From: Streptomyces sp. NBC_01351
Lineage (GTDB): Bacteria > Actinomycetota > Actinomycetes > Streptomycetales > Streptomycetaceae
Direction of reading: 5' to 3'
DNA: 64,000 nt
Assembly: GCF_036237315.1 (NCBI RefSeq)
Contig: NZ_CP108356.1
Location: 8,003,501 to 8,067,500 of the forward strand
This document shows, in pieces, positions 50,167 to 59,900 of the stretch. A program made the translations under genes and the position numbers. The notes under the pieces are model-generated. The model was not told the DNA's origin. It saw only the letters and a program-made list of their open reading frames with translations, and did not search any database. Every line of letters begins with the position of its first letter. The first letter of the stretch is position 1.

Positions 50167-51207
50167 TCAGGCGCTGAGGAGCTCGGCGATCTCGCGGGCG
50201 GCTCCGCGTGCCGTACGGCCGACACCGATGAGGGTGGAGGAGGCCGGGCCGGTCCAGTCGCCGTAGCCGAGGAGGTGGATGCGCGGGTCGGCGACGGCGC
50301 GGGTGCCCTCGGTGGGGATGCGGCCGCCCTCGGTGCTCAGGCGCAGTGGAGACAGGTGCGAGAGCGTGGGGCGGAAGCCCGTGCACCAGATGATCGCGTC
50401 GCAGGGCCAGGTGCTGCCGTCGGCCCAGCGGGCGCCGTCCGCCGTCAGGCTGTCGAACATCCGGTGGTCCGGGATGAGTCCGGCGTCGCGGGCGGCTCGG
50501 ACGGGCGGAACGGCGACGATGTCGCCGAGTTCGGAGATGCGGGGTCCGCCGGACTGGACGCGCCGGGTGGCGAGTTCGAAGAGGGCACTGCCGTCGATCT
50601 CGTCCGGGAGGTAGCGGGCCGAGCGCCGGGTGACCCAGCGGACGGTGGCGTGCGGGGCGAGGTCGGCGGCGATTTGGGCACCGGAATTGCCGCCGCCTAC
50701 GACGATCACGCGCTGGCCCGCGTAGTCCCAGGGACTGCGGTAGTCCACCGTGTGGTGTTGGCGGCCCTGGTAGTGCTCACGGCCGGGGACGGCGGGCAGC
50801 AAGGGACGCCACCAGGTGCCGGTCGCGCTGATCACGACGCGGGCCGTGAAGGCGCCGGAGTCCGTCTCGACGCGGAGGAGAGGGGCCTGGTCACGGACCG
50901 CCTCGACGCGGACGCCCCGCTGCATGGGGAGTTCGTACCGCTTCTCGTAGTCGGCGAGGTACTCCAGTACGTGGGAGACGTCCGGGAACGTCTTGCCCTC
51001 CTGCGCCGGCATGAGCCGGCCGGGCAGGGAGGAGTAGGCGGCCGGGGAGAACAGGTGCAGCGAGTCCCAGGCGTGCTGCCACGCTCCGCCCGGGGAGGCC
51101 TGGGCGTCGAGGATGGTGAAGTCGATGCCCGCCCTGCGCAGGTAGTAGCCGGCGGCGAGCCCAGCCTGGCCGCCGCCGACCACCACCACATCAGCGTGCT
51201 GCGTCAT
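50167..51207 (-). CDS. arsO: ArsO-type flavin monooxygenase
   Basis: 346 residues. ADVVVVGGGQAGLAAGYYLR binds FAD; RVIVVGGGNSGAQIAADLAP binds NADPH. WCTGFRPTLSHL and LLGYGDWTGPASST are later class B monooxygenase-type regions. An arsO flavin monooxygenase was described in the Streptomyces pHZ227 arsRBOCT operon, and this gene lies in an equivalent setting. Its ATG overlaps the aquaporin stop by four bases. The open frame continues far upstream in the aquaporin region, but that part is a shadow. Confidence 0.83.
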   Translation of the reverse strand: MTQHADVVVVGGGQAGLAAGYYLRRAGIDFTILDAQASPGGAWQHAWDSLHLFSPAAYSSLPGRLMPAQEGKTFPDVSHVLEYLADYEKRYELPMQRGVRVEAVRDQAPLLRVETDSGAFTARVVISATGTWWRPLLPAVPGREHYQGRQHHTVDYRSPWDYAGQRVIVVGGGNSGAQIAADLAPHATVRWVTRRSARYLPDEIDGSALFELATRRVQSGGPRISELGDIVAVPPVRAARDAGLIPDHRMFDSLTADGARWADGSTWPCDAIIWCTGFRPTLSHLSPLRLSTEGGRIPTEGTRAVADPRIHLLGYGDWTGPASSTLIGVGRTARGAAREIAELLSA

Positions 51208-51998
51208 GCCGCCGGCTGCCCGTCGTCGGTCTTGCCGCGCATGAAGATGACCGCGACCAGGGCCAGGCCCACGACCGCACCCGCCAGCTGCGCGCCGACG
51301 AACGCCGGCACGGAGGCGGGGGCAATTCCCGCGAAGGTGTCGGTGAAGGCGCGGCCGATGGTGACGGCCGGGTTGGCGAAGGAGGTGGACGAGGTGAACC
51401 AGTACGCGGCGCCGATGTACGAGGCGACCGCGACGGGCGCGAAGCGGAGGCGGTCGGTGCGGGCCAGGCCGAAGATCAGAAGGATCAGGCCCGCCGTGGC
51501 GACGACCTCGCCGAGGAGGAGGTTCCCGGCGGAGCGGTCGTGGGTGGACCACTTCACCAGCGGCTCGCCGAACATCGCGTCCGCGAGGATCGCTCCCGCG
51601 ACCGCGCCGACGATCTGGGAGGGCACGTAGACGGCGAGCTCGCGGGCGTTGACGCCCGCCCCGCCGCGGCGGGCGGTCCACCACTCGGCCAGGGTGACGG
51701 CCGGGTTGAAGTGGGCGCCTGAGACCGGGCCGAGGAGGACGATCAGCACGCCGAGGCCGAACACCGTGGCGGTGGAGTTGGCCAGGAGCTGGAGCGCCAC
51801 GTCCTGGGACAGCTCGGTGGCCTGGATGCCGGAGCCGACCACGACCGCCACGAGGGTGGCCGTGCCGACCAGCTCGGCGGCGGCTCGGGCGACGAGCGGG
51901 GTGCGAGGTGGGGTCGCGCCGGGTGCGGGCTGGGGCGCGTCGGCGGCTGTGACGGGCTCCGCTGCGGGGGCAGTGCCGACGGGCTCGGTGGCGGTCAA
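51204..51998 (-). CDS. Aquaglyceroporin-type channel of the ars operon
   Basis: 264 residues with six membrane segments and both NPA half-helices: GPVSGAHFNPAVTLAEWW and SFANPAVTIGRAFTDTF, the hallmarks of MIP channels. A Pro/Ala-rich N-terminal tail precedes helix 1. In AqpS-type ars operons such a channel replaces the ArsB pump and lets As(III) made by ArsC leave down its gradient. There is no arsB or acr3 in this half of the island, consistent with that role. Confidence 0.87.
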   Translation of the reverse strand: MTATEPVGTAPAAEPVTAADAPQPAPGATPPRTPLVARAAAELVGTATLVAVVVGSGIQATELSQDVALQLLANSTATVFGLGVLIVLLGPVSGAHFNPAVTLAEWWTARRGGAGVNARELAVYVPSQIVGAVAGAILADAMFGEPLVKWSTHDRSAGNLLLGEVVATAGLILLIFGLARTDRLRFAPVAVASYIGAAYWFTSSTSFANPAVTIGRAFTDTFAGIAPASVPAFVGAQLAGAVVGLALVAVIFMRGKTDDGQPAA

Positions 51999-52039
51999 GG
52001 CGGGTTCTCCTCGGGCAGGTGAGGCACAAGAGCTGCTAA

Positions 52040-52088
52040 GGGCTACGGGCTACGGGCTGCGGGCTGCTACGGGCCACGGGCTACGGGC
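52040..52088. repeat. Heptamer tandem repeat just downstream of arsR
   Basis: Units of GGGCTAC and close variants repeat six times with one three-base break. On the minus strand they directly follow (and include) the arsR TAG stop and place TAG in all three frames. Confidence 0.8.
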
Positions 52089-52395
52089 AGGACCGCTTGA
52101 GGTTCGCTTCGGCGGTGGCGCGCGCGGTCTGGGCCAGGTCGGCGAACTGACCGGCGATGGCTTCGATGACCTCCGGGCGCAGGCGGTAGTACGTGAACCT
52201 CCCGCATGGCTCCGTCTCCACGACCCCCGCCTCGCGCAGCACCTTCAGGTGGTTCGAGAGGTTCGTCTGCTTGGCACCCGTCTCTTCCACGAGGTGGGTG
52301 GTGCAGAGCGTCTCCTTGGCCAGGAGGGTCACGATCTGGAGCCTGAGCGGGTCGGCCAGAACCCGGAGCAGATCAGTGTCGACTGACGTCATCAT
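52081..52395 (-). CDS. arsR: ArsR-family As(III)-responsive repressor
   Basis: 104 residues. LLRVLADPLRLQIVTLLAKE, CTTHLVEETGAKQTNLSNHL and KVLREAGVVETEPCGRFTYY form the winged helix. Cysteines in ETLCTT, EPCGRF and the C-terminal RSCP could form a three-Cys As(III) site, unlike the CVC type. It starts 71 bases from arsC on the opposite strand and so controls both the arsR-aqp-arsO and the arsC-arsT operons. Confidence 0.88.
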   Translation of the reverse strand: MMTSVDTDLLRVLADPLRLQIVTLLAKETLCTTHLVEETGAKQTNLSNHLKVLREAGVVETEPCGRFTYYRLRPEVIEAIAGQFADLAQTARATAEANLKRSCP

Positions 52396-52429
52396 GTGCT
52401 GATACTGTCACATCACTCGGGGCTGATAC
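52391..52429. promoter_or_regulatory. Candidate ArsR operator between arsR and arsC
   Basis: ATCA (52391), TGAT (52400), ATCA (52412) and TGAT (52424) alternate at roughly one helical turn; the direct repeat GCTGATAC occurs twice (52398, 52422). It overlaps the arsR start codon. Confidence 0.5.
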
Positions 52430-52466
52430 CAGTCCGGGCTGAGTCATTGGATTGAAGGAAGAGACG

Positions 52467-52886
52467 ATGTCCTCCACCCCGCTCGCGTCCGTGCTGTTCG
52501 TCTGCATCCACAACGCGGGCCGCTCCCAGATGGCAGCCGGGTTCCTGCGCCACCTCGCCGGCGACCGCGTCGAGGTCCGCTCGGCCGGCTCCGTGCCCGG
52601 CGAGCAGATCAACCCCTCGGCCGTCGCCGCGATGGCCGAGCTGGGCATCGACATCTCCGACCAGAAGCCGAAGGTCCTCACTCCCCAGGCCGCGCAGGCG
52701 TCCGACTACATCATCACGATGGGCTGCGGCGACGCCTGCCCGTACTTCCCCGGCAAGACCTACCTCGACTGGCAGCTCGAGGACCCCGCCGGCCAGGGCG
52801 TCGAGGCCGTCCGGCCCATCCGCGACGAGATCAAGGGCCTCATCGAGGGCCTGATCGCCGAGATCGACGCCAAGTCGAAGGCCTGA
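52467..52886 (+). CDS. arsC: Arsenate reductase, low-molecular-weight phosphatase type
   Basis: 139 residues. LFVCIHNAGRSQMAAGFLRH is the CX5R phosphatase-like P-loop; DYIITMGCGDACPYFPGK supplies further cysteines for the intramolecular disulfide relay; YLDWQLEDPAGQGVEAVRPI is the Asp loop. It reduces arsenate to arsenite with electrons from thioredoxin or mycothiol. AAGGAAGAG precedes the ATG at 52467, which is preferred to the TTG at 52452. The reductase arsT follows in the same frame. Confidence 0.92.
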   Translation: MSSTPLASVLFVCIHNAGRSQMAAGFLRHLAGDRVEVRSAGSVPGEQINPSAVAAMAELGIDISDQKPKVLTPQAAQASDYIITMGCGDACPYFPGKTYLDWQLEDPAGQGVEAVRPIRDEIKGLIEGLIAEIDAKSKA

Positions 52887-52940
52887 GGCGCACGACGTGA
52901 CCGAGGCGACCCGACCGATGACGTACGCAACGTCATCGTC

Positions 52941-53882
52941 ATGGGCTCCGGCCCCGCCGGATACACCGCCGCCCTCTACACCGCCCGCGCACAGCTCAAG
53001 CCCCTGCTCTTCGGCAGCTCCATCTTCGTGGGCGGCTCCCTCACCACGACCACCGAGGTGGAGAACTTCCCCGGCTTCCCCGACGGGGTCGACGGGCCCG
53101 ACCTCATGGTCGACATGCGGGCCCAGGCCGAGAAGTTCGGCGCCGAGATGATCGACGACGACATCGTTTCCGTCGACCTCACCGGCGACATCAAGGAAGT
53201 CACCGACTCCGAGGGCACCGTCCACCGCGCGAAGTCCGTGATCATCGCGACCGGCTCCGGCTACCGCAAGCTCGGCCTCCCCAGGGAAGACGACCTCTCC
53301 GGCCGCGGGGTCTCCTGGTGCGCCACCTGCGACGGGTTCTTCTTCCGCGACCGTGACATCGTCGTGGTCGGCGGCGGCGACACCGCCATGGAAGAGGCCA
53401 CCTTCCTCACCCGCTTCGCCCGCTCGGTCACCATCGTCCACCGCCGCTCCGCCCTGCGTGCCTCCAAGGTCATGCAGAACCGGGCGTTCACCGACGACAA
53501 GATCTCTTTCGCCTTCGACAGTGAGATCGCCGAGATCAAGGAAACAGGCGGCATGCTCTCCGGGGTCGTCCTGCGCGACACCTTCACCGGCAAGCTCCGC
53601 GCCCTGGACGTCACCGGCCTGTTCATCGTGATCGGACACGACCCGCGCACCGAGCTGTTCACCGGACAGGTCGACCTCGACGACGACGGTTACATCCAGG
53701 TCGCCTCGCCCTCGACCCGTACGAACATCCCCGGCGTCTTCGCCGCCGGCGACGTCGTCGACCACACCTACCGCCAGGCCATCACCGCAGCCGGCTCCGG
53801 CTGCGCCGCGGCCCTCGACGCCGAGCGCTACCTCGCCGCCCTCGGCGACCAGGTGCAGGACGCAGCCGAAGTCCTGGCTTGA
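52941..53882 (+). CDS. arsT: Thioredoxin reductase of the ars operon (5' end probably damaged)
   Basis: From ATG 52941 the 313 residues read GSGPAGYTAALYTARAQLKP, ENFPGFPDGVDGPDLM, the redox motif WCATCDGFFF, VVVGGGDTAMEEATFLTRFA and GVFAAGDVVDHTYRQA, a full thioredoxin reductase. The usual first strand is also in frame just upstream (DDVRNVIVM) but without a start codon back to the arsC stop. The natural-looking start, GTG 52897 (MTEATRP), is in another frame, so a one-base change at ~52910-52918 probably separates it. Translation from 52941 would lose the first half of the FAD-binding strand. It regenerates the electron donor for ArsC. Confidence 0.82.
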   Translation: MGSGPAGYTAALYTARAQLKPLLFGSSIFVGGSLTTTTEVENFPGFPDGVDGPDLMVDMRAQAEKFGAEMIDDDIVSVDLTGDIKEVTDSEGTVHRAKSVIIATGSGYRKLGLPREDDLSGRGVSWCATCDGFFFRDRDIVVVGGGDTAMEEATFLTRFARSVTIVHRRSALRASKVMQNRAFTDDKISFAFDSEIAEIKETGGMLSGVVLRDTFTGKLRALDVTGLFIVIGHDPRTELFTGQVDLDDDGYIQVASPSTRTNIPGVFAAGDVVDHTYRQAITAAGSGCAAALDAERYLAALGDQVQDAAEVLA

Positions 53883-53883
53883 A

Positions 53884-53903
53884 CGGCCAGGCGCTGTTGG
53901 CCG
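53884..53903 (+). terminator. Short hairpin after arsT
   Basis: CGGCCA and TGGCCG around an eight-base loop, followed by GTGTTT. Confidence 0.4.
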
Positions 53904-53966
53904 GTGTTTGAGACATCGCCGGGGCCTTGGTGCGTGGGGTGGCGGCCGAGCAGGTAGTTTGCTCGG

Positions 53967-54407
53967 GTGAGTCTCCTTGATGATGTGGCCGAGCGCGACG
54001 GCTGGCAGTGCTGGGTATGTGATGAACCCGTCGACCCCGACGAGTCGGTGAACGACCCGCGGGGGCCCAGCGTCGACAGCCGGACCGCCGACCGGAAGGC
54101 CAAGGTCGCCGAGCGGCTCGCGCACCGCGGGTGCAACAGCCGCAAGGGCGCGGTCAAGGTGGTCATCGCCTGGCCGGAGCGCCTGTACGTAGTCGAACCC
54201 GCGCCGCTGATCGCCGTGGCCGAGAGGCTGGAACGCAAGGGCGGCCGCGAGATGGTGGGCCGTTGTCCGACCAGGAAGGACGCCCAAGAAGCGGCGGATT
54301 GGCTGGTGGACCGGTTCTCCCGACTGGCACCGGGGCTGCCGGTGACCGCCGACATCCAGGCCGGCGGCGGCCAGTTCCTCGTCATCCTGGCCACCGGCCG
54401 CCGCTGA
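53967..54407 (+). CDS. HNH-like zinc-binding protein
   Basis: 146 residues. LLDDVAERDGWQCWVCDEPV, then RLAHRGCNSRKGA give CxxC plus HRxCNxxKG, the treble-clef zinc site seen in HNH nucleases; the catalytic His of the full motif is not obvious, so it may be a non-catalytic relative. The C-terminal half (TRKDAQEAADWLVDRFSRLA) is a separate alpha/beta piece. The start is GTG 53967. Its link to the ars genes is unclear. Confidence 0.6.
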   Translation: MSLLDDVAERDGWQCWVCDEPVDPDESVNDPRGPSVDSRTADRKAKVAERLAHRGCNSRKGAVKVVIAWPERLYVVEPAPLIAVAERLERKGGREMVGRCPTRKDAQEAADWLVDRFSRLAPGLPVTADIQAGGGQFLVILATGRR

Positions 54408-54527
54408 CCGGGACGGTTGCCTCCAGCGGGGGACCGCAGGTGCGACCGGAGGTGTGATCCCCCAAACCGACGACTGTCCCTTTGCCCAGGCCAGCCCCCG
54501 TGGGCAGGCCCCTTCCGGAAAGCGACA

Positions 54528-54560
54528 CCCCTTCTCCACGCGGTAGCCGTGGAGAAGGGG
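54528..54560. terminator. Strong bidirectional hairpin
   Basis: Perfect 13-base arms (CCCCTTCTCCACG and its complement) with a seven-base loop between convergent genes. Confidence 0.8.
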
Positions 54561-54646
54561 AGCGGCTCACTGCCCGGCCGACGGTGAGGTCGAGATGCCA
54601 CCCGTGTGGCCGTTGAGCCTTCCCGGGCACCCGTCGGACGGGCGGA

Positions 54647-55480
54647 TCAGCGCAGTCCGGCGAAGAGATCGTTCTCGGGTACGCCCGCGCCGGTGGCGTC
54701 CTGGACACGTACGAAGGTCTCCGTGCCCATCAACTCGCCGAACCTCTCCTTGCCCATCTTGAGAAAGAAGATGCTCTCGCCCTGACTGGCGTGCGCGGCC
54801 AGCGCGTCGAACTTCTGACCGCTGAACGCGGTGGTGTCCACCCACGTGGTGATCTCGTCGTCGGGGAGGCCGATCTCGGCGAGCGCGGCGGCCTCGGCAG
54901 GATCCGGCTCCGGCATGTCCTCATGAAACTCGTGCATGATCTCGCCGAACCGCTGCATCCCCGAGCGGGGCATCGTCGTCCAGTACACCTTCGGTGTCAG
55001 CGAGGTCATCTTCAGTGCAGCCATCGTGATCCTGTGGGCCTGGATGTGGTCGGGGTGGCCGTAGAAGCCGTTCTCGTCGTAGGTGACGACGACATCGGGT
55101 CGGTAGTGCCGCATGAGTTCCGCAAGTCGGGCAGCGCCTTCCTCCACGGGGGTCTGCCAGAAGGATCCGGGGGCATCGTTGCTCGGCCAGCCCATCATCC
55201 CGGAGTCGGCATAGTCCAGCATCTCCAGATCGCTGACCTGCAGGACGTCACAGCTCTCCTTGAGTTCTTGACGGCGCATCAAGGCGACGGCCGCCGGATC
55301 GTGCCCGGGATCGCCCGGCTTGACACCCCCCGGTCCGTCACCGCAACCGCCGTCGGTACACGTCACGAGAACCGTGCGGATGCCTTCCGCCGCGTACCGC
55401 GCGAGGATCCCTCCGGTTCCGGTGGCCTCGTCGTCGGGGTGGGCGTGCACTGCCATCAGCGTCAATGGGCGGTCAGCCAT
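54647..55480 (-). CDS. PIG-L family deacetylase (MshB/Mca-like)
   Basis: 277 residues. LMAVHAHPDDEATGTGGILA carries the AHPDDE zinc motif; VVVTYDENGFYGHPDHIQAH holds the second metal region. In actinobacteria such enzymes deacetylate GlcNAc-inositol (MshB) or cleave mycothiol S-conjugates (Mca); which one applies cannot be decided from sequence alone. AGGAGG lies eight bases before the ATG at 55480. The C-terminal part (FDALAAHASQGES) is family-typical. Confidence 0.87.
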   Translation of the reverse strand: MADRPLTLMAVHAHPDDEATGTGGILARYAAEGIRTVLVTCTDGGCGDGPGGVKPGDPGHDPAAVALMRRQELKESCDVLQVSDLEMLDYADSGMMGWPSNDAPGSFWQTPVEEGAARLAELMRHYRPDVVVTYDENGFYGHPDHIQAHRITMAALKMTSLTPKVYWTTMPRSGMQRFGEIMHEFHEDMPEPDPAEAAALAEIGLPDDEITTWVDTTAFSGQKFDALAAHASQGESIFFLKMGKERFGELMGTETFVRVQDATGAGVPENDLFAGLR

Positions 55481-55926
55481 GAAACGGTCCTCCTGCAGAA
55501 ATACTTCTTGGTCCGAGTGCGCGGCGGGCGTACCGCGATCACGGGGCCCGGATCCTGGCGGGGCGGGCGACCTTGTGGTCCCCGTGTTCCCCGCCCGTGC
55601 GTCGCCGGTCCCTCGGTCGATACAACCGCGCCGACCGGACCGGCTGTTCCCGGCGCGGCCGTTCGGCCTTCCAGGCGCCGGCGTTTCCACGTGAACGAGG
55701 TACGGGCGAGACCTGCACGCGCCTCAATGCCACGTCGGATCCGACCTCGGTCCGATGGCTTGGCCGGCGAGTTGCGGGTTCTGGCACGCATTCCGGATGC
55801 TGTTGGCGATCTTCACCCGGCCCGCTGTGGTGCGTGGCCGGTTTCGTCCCCACCTTCTTCCCCTACCGCCCTGGGGTCACCGACTCTGACCGGATGGCGG
55901 ACCTGAGCCGAGTGAGGAGAACCGGC
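55481..55926. other. Divergent intergenic region
   Basis: 446 bases between the PIG-L gene (-) and the methyltransferase-like gene (+). Open frames here are arginine-rich shadows. Nothing beyond presumed promoters was seen. Confidence 0.45.
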
Positions 55927-56841
55927 ATGAGCGGTATGGGCAACAGGGGGCAGGGGAACGTCGCTGCCAGCGGCGCGCAGGCGTCGGAGGTCCCCGTCCC
56001 CGACGGTATGACGGCGTTCGACGGCATCTACGATCAGCCGGATCCCCGGGCCTATTTCCGGGCGTTGGGCCCACTGGAGTACCAGGCGCCCCATCACGGA
56101 CAGAGTGTCTTCCGGCGGGCGGTCGCGGCCCGCACGCGGACAGCCCGCGCGGCGGAACCGGTGACCGTGCTGGACATCTGCTGCTCGTACGGCATCAACG
56201 CCGCCCTCCTCAACCATGAGGTGACACTGGACGACCTCTATGCCCACTACACGTCGCCGCAGGCCACCGCGTTGACCACAGCCGAACTGATCGAATGGGA
56301 TCGCGGCTACTACGCGGCTCGTCGGCGCCATGACCCGGCCCGGGTGATCGGACTGGACATGGCCACGAACGCCATCTCCTACGCGTGCGAGGTCGGCCTG
56401 CTGGAGCAAGGCTTCGCCGAGAACCTCGAAAGCGCGCCTCCCTCTCCCGCCCTGCTCCGCGCCGCGCGGCACGCCCGGCTGATCACGATCACCGGAGGGG
56501 CTACCTTTCTGTCCCCCCGCACCTTCCAACCGATCCTGGCCTGTGCCCAGGACCCGGTGTGGGTCGCGGCCTTCGTGCTGCGCACCACGTCGTACGAGTC
56601 CATCGCCGCATGCCTGGCTTCGTACGGCCTGGTCACCGAGAAGGCCGCCACGCACACGTTCCGGCAACGACGTTTCACAGACGCGGACGAACAGCGATAC
56701 GCCGTCCAAGTGGTGACCGCGGCCGGCGACGACCCGTACGGGAAGGAGACCGACGGCTATTTCCACACGATGCTGCACTTGTCGCGCCCCCCGGAAGACG
56801 CGACGGCATGGCCGCTGACCGACCTGACGCCGAGTCCGTGA
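55927..56841 (+). CDS. SAM-methyltransferase-like hypothetical protein
   Basis: 304 residues. AAEPVTVLDICCSYGINAAL near residue 75 is a degenerate SAM-binding motif I (LDxCCxxG), and later strands (LITITGGATFLSPRTFQPIL, WVAAFVLRTTSYESIAACLA) fit a Rossmann-like fold. The usual post-motif Asp is not evident, so activity is uncertain. AGGAG precedes the ATG at 55927 by about seven bases. The N-terminus (TAFDGIYDQPDPRAYFRALG) is typical of a Streptomyces hypothetical family. Confidence 0.6.
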   Translation: MSGMGNRGQGNVAASGAQASEVPVPDGMTAFDGIYDQPDPRAYFRALGPLEYQAPHHGQSVFRRAVAARTRTARAAEPVTVLDICCSYGINAALLNHEVTLDDLYAHYTSPQATALTTAELIEWDRGYYAARRRHDPARVIGLDMATNAISYACEVGLLEQGFAENLESAPPSPALLRAARHARLITITGGATFLSPRTFQPILACAQDPVWVAAFVLRTTSYESIAACLASYGLVTEKAATHTFRQRRFTDADEQRYAVQVVTAAGDDPYGKETDGYFHTMLHLSRPPEDATAWPLTDLTPSP

Positions 56842-56924
56842 GCCCAGCCCAGCCCTGCCCGCACTCCCAGGGGTTCTGACAGTCCGAGCAGCGTCACCTG
56901 TGTCCGGCGTGAGCCCGTGCGGGA

Positions 56925-59900
56925 TCACCTGGCCGCGTGGGCCGTTCGCGGGCAGGTCTCCCGGTACGGCGCCTCGCGGATGTGGTCACGCCAATGGATG
57001 CGGTCCAGGCCGCCGCCGAGGCGGGAGCACAGGGCCGCCGCCACGTCCTCCGGAGCGATCGGGTGTGCCAGTGGCGGGGTGTACCGGCTCTGGGAGCGGA
57101 GCGTACGGTCGTCCGGTCCGAAGGTCAGGCGCGTGACCTCGTCCCCGGGGCCGAGCAGGGTGGTGCCCAGGGCCTTGCGGGATTCCACGTCCCACAGGCG
57201 GATCCGGCCCAGTTCGTCACCGGTCGCGAGGGTAGTGCCGTCATGGGAGAAGGCCAGTGCGGTAACGGGCGCGGGTTCGCCGGCCGCGGTGGGCAGACCG
57301 TCGCTGAGTACTCCCAGCCGCTGGGTGAGAACGCCGTTCAACAGCGTGACGCGGCCGACACCGTCGGACAGCGCGAAAAGGCTTCCGTCCGTGCTGAACG
57401 CCAGCGCCGAGCCGAGCTCTCGCTGCGATGTCGGCCTCAGGACGGCGCCCTCGGGCAGCATGACCACGGCTCCGTCACCGAGTACGAGCAGCTTCCCGTC
57501 GGGCCTGACCGCCATGGCGGACGGGCCGCCGGGGAACTCCGCGATCCGTTGTCGGCGCGTGAGGTCCCACAATGTCGAGGAATCCCCGGCGAGGATGGCG
57601 TAGACGACCGGTTTTCCGTCTTGCAGGACCGGTTCGAGGGCCAGGACCGCCCTGGCTCCGGCGGGCACCGGCAGGTCCGGCAGCGCCCTTCGGCCCCGGA
57701 CGTCCCACAGCCTGACCGCCGTGTCCTGTGCATCCCGCAAGCTGTAGGCGAAGAGGCTTCCATCGGGGCTGAACGTGCCTCGGGCCAGATCGGTGAGACC
57801 CTCGGGCGGAACCTGCGGCAGGCTCAACGGCGGCAGCCGTACTCCCGGTCCGGCCGCACCCTCGGTGACGGGACGCTGCTCGAAGACGTGGTCCGCGCCC
57901 TCCCTGCGCATGGTGATCGTGTGAGCGCCGTCGGGGCTGGTGTACACGGGGTCTGCGGGAAGCCGGGACCACGGGGTCTGCATGGCCTGGCCGAGTGCGA
58001 TGGTGGCCACGCTCAGGCTTCCCGCCCGGAGGTAGCGGAGCTTGCCCTCCGCGGCGTCGAAGCGGATGTCCGTGGGCATCTCGTTCGGCAGCGGCTGGGA
58101 GAAGACGAGCGAAGTCTTTCCGTGGTCGTCGGTCCGCCAGAGCAGGACAGCGTCCTTGCGGAGTGCGGCGAGGAAGGTCCCGTCGGCGCTGAAGGACAGC
58201 TCGGTGACATCGCGTGCGGGGATCTCCGCGCCGGAGTTGTCCGCTTCGGCGTCCAGACCGATCAGCCGTATGCCGGTGGCGAGTTTCAGGGCCAGCTTCC
58301 CCCCGTCGGGACTGAAGTGGAGCGTCCCCCTCGGGCATGCGCCGCCAGGAAGGCGCAGAAGGTGTGGATCGGGCGCCGTGACCCGCTTGCGCTGGGTCAC
58401 GTCCCAGATCTCGACGCCGCCGCCGGGCGCGCACAGGGCCAGGCGCCGCCCGTCCGCGCTGAGGGCGACATCGAAGCCGTCATCGGCCGCGTCGGCGGCG
58501 AGCACCAGACTCCTGGTGGGGACGTCCCACACCTCCGCCCGCCCCTGCACAGCCGCTGCCAGCAGTCGGCTGCCGTCGCCCCACGACGTGCTGGTCACCG
58601 CCGACTTGTTCTCCCTCACGATTGTGTTGCGGGTACCGGCGACGATGTCCCACAGGCGGATCTCCGTCGGCTTGAAGGGCTGATCGTTGATGCGCCCGCC
58701 CGCTGTCGTCACGACGGCCCACCGTCCGTCCGGACTGGGCCGTAACCGCCCGCTGTTGTCCAGGTTCTCCAAGTCACGTGACTGAATGGGCGGAAGCGGC
58801 TTGGGAGCACCGTCGACCGCGTGCGTGGCGGTACGGTGCCCCGTGCGCAGGTCCCACTGCTCCACCTCGCCCTCCTTGTGCAGGATGAGGGTGGTGCCGT
58901 CCGGTCCGAGCCATCCGCTCTGCCGCTGTACGTCGCCCGTGGAGAGCTGAATGTCGGGCTCCGCACGGTTGGTGTGAGCCGCGTACAGGGCCGCCTTCGT
59001 CTCCGGCGTACGGGCGATGCTCCAGGCCGCGAGGCCGAGGCGGGCCGCGGTGACCGGGTCGGTGGCCCTCAGGCTGTCCGCGACGGCCGACGCGTGCAGG
59101 GCAGCGGTCAGCAGCCGGCGCTCCACGCCCGAACGATTCTGCTGCCAGGCGACGGTCCCCGCAAGGACAGCCAGTACCGCGAGCAGCGATATCGTCGCCC
59201 GGGCCGTCCGCCGGCGGCGGATGGTACGGCGATGGGTGGCGGTGCCGGCCGCGAGGAAGTCGGTCTCGAGAGTGGTGAGTTCACTCCGGCCGCCCGGCGT
59301 CGTGAAATCACGCAGCTGGGTCAGGCGTATGGGGGAGATCCGCACCCCGGGGTCCCGGCCGACGGACTCCCACGCATCGGCGGCCTCGGTCAGCCAGCGA
59401 TGCAGGCGCAGCTTCTCGCGGTCCGCCTCGATCCATCCGTGCAGCCGGGGCCAGGCCGTGATCAGGGTCTCGTGGGCAAGGTCGACGGTTTCCTCGCCAA
59501 GGGTGATCAGGCGGGCCCGGGCCAGCATCTCCAGGACCGCGGGCATCTGACCGCTGTTGCCGATGGCTTCGAACTCGGCACGGGTGGTGGGGCGGCGGGT
59601 GTCGGGCGCGCCGTCGCCCGGGGTGATCAGCCGCAGCATCACCTGCCGGGCGGTCTCGGCCTGGTGCATGTCCATGGCCTCGTACGCCGCTTCGGCGCTC
59701 TGGGCGATGGCGCCGCGCATGCCGCCCGCCCGCTCGTACGCCTCCAGGGTGAGGGTACGGCCGCGGCGGCCGCGCCAGGTCTCCAGCAAGGCGTGGGAGA
59801 GCATCGGCAGCCCGCTGGTGTGGGTGGCGACCTCTTCGACGAGGGCTTCGGTCAGGGCGCGTTCGACGACGAGTCCGCAGGCGGCGGCCGGCTTGGTGAT

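Noticed and set aside
51208..52029. N-terminal extension of the arsO frame to 52029
   Set aside because: The added ~270 codons are Arg/Pro-rich and lie opposite the aquaporin frame; the flavin domain starts at 51207.
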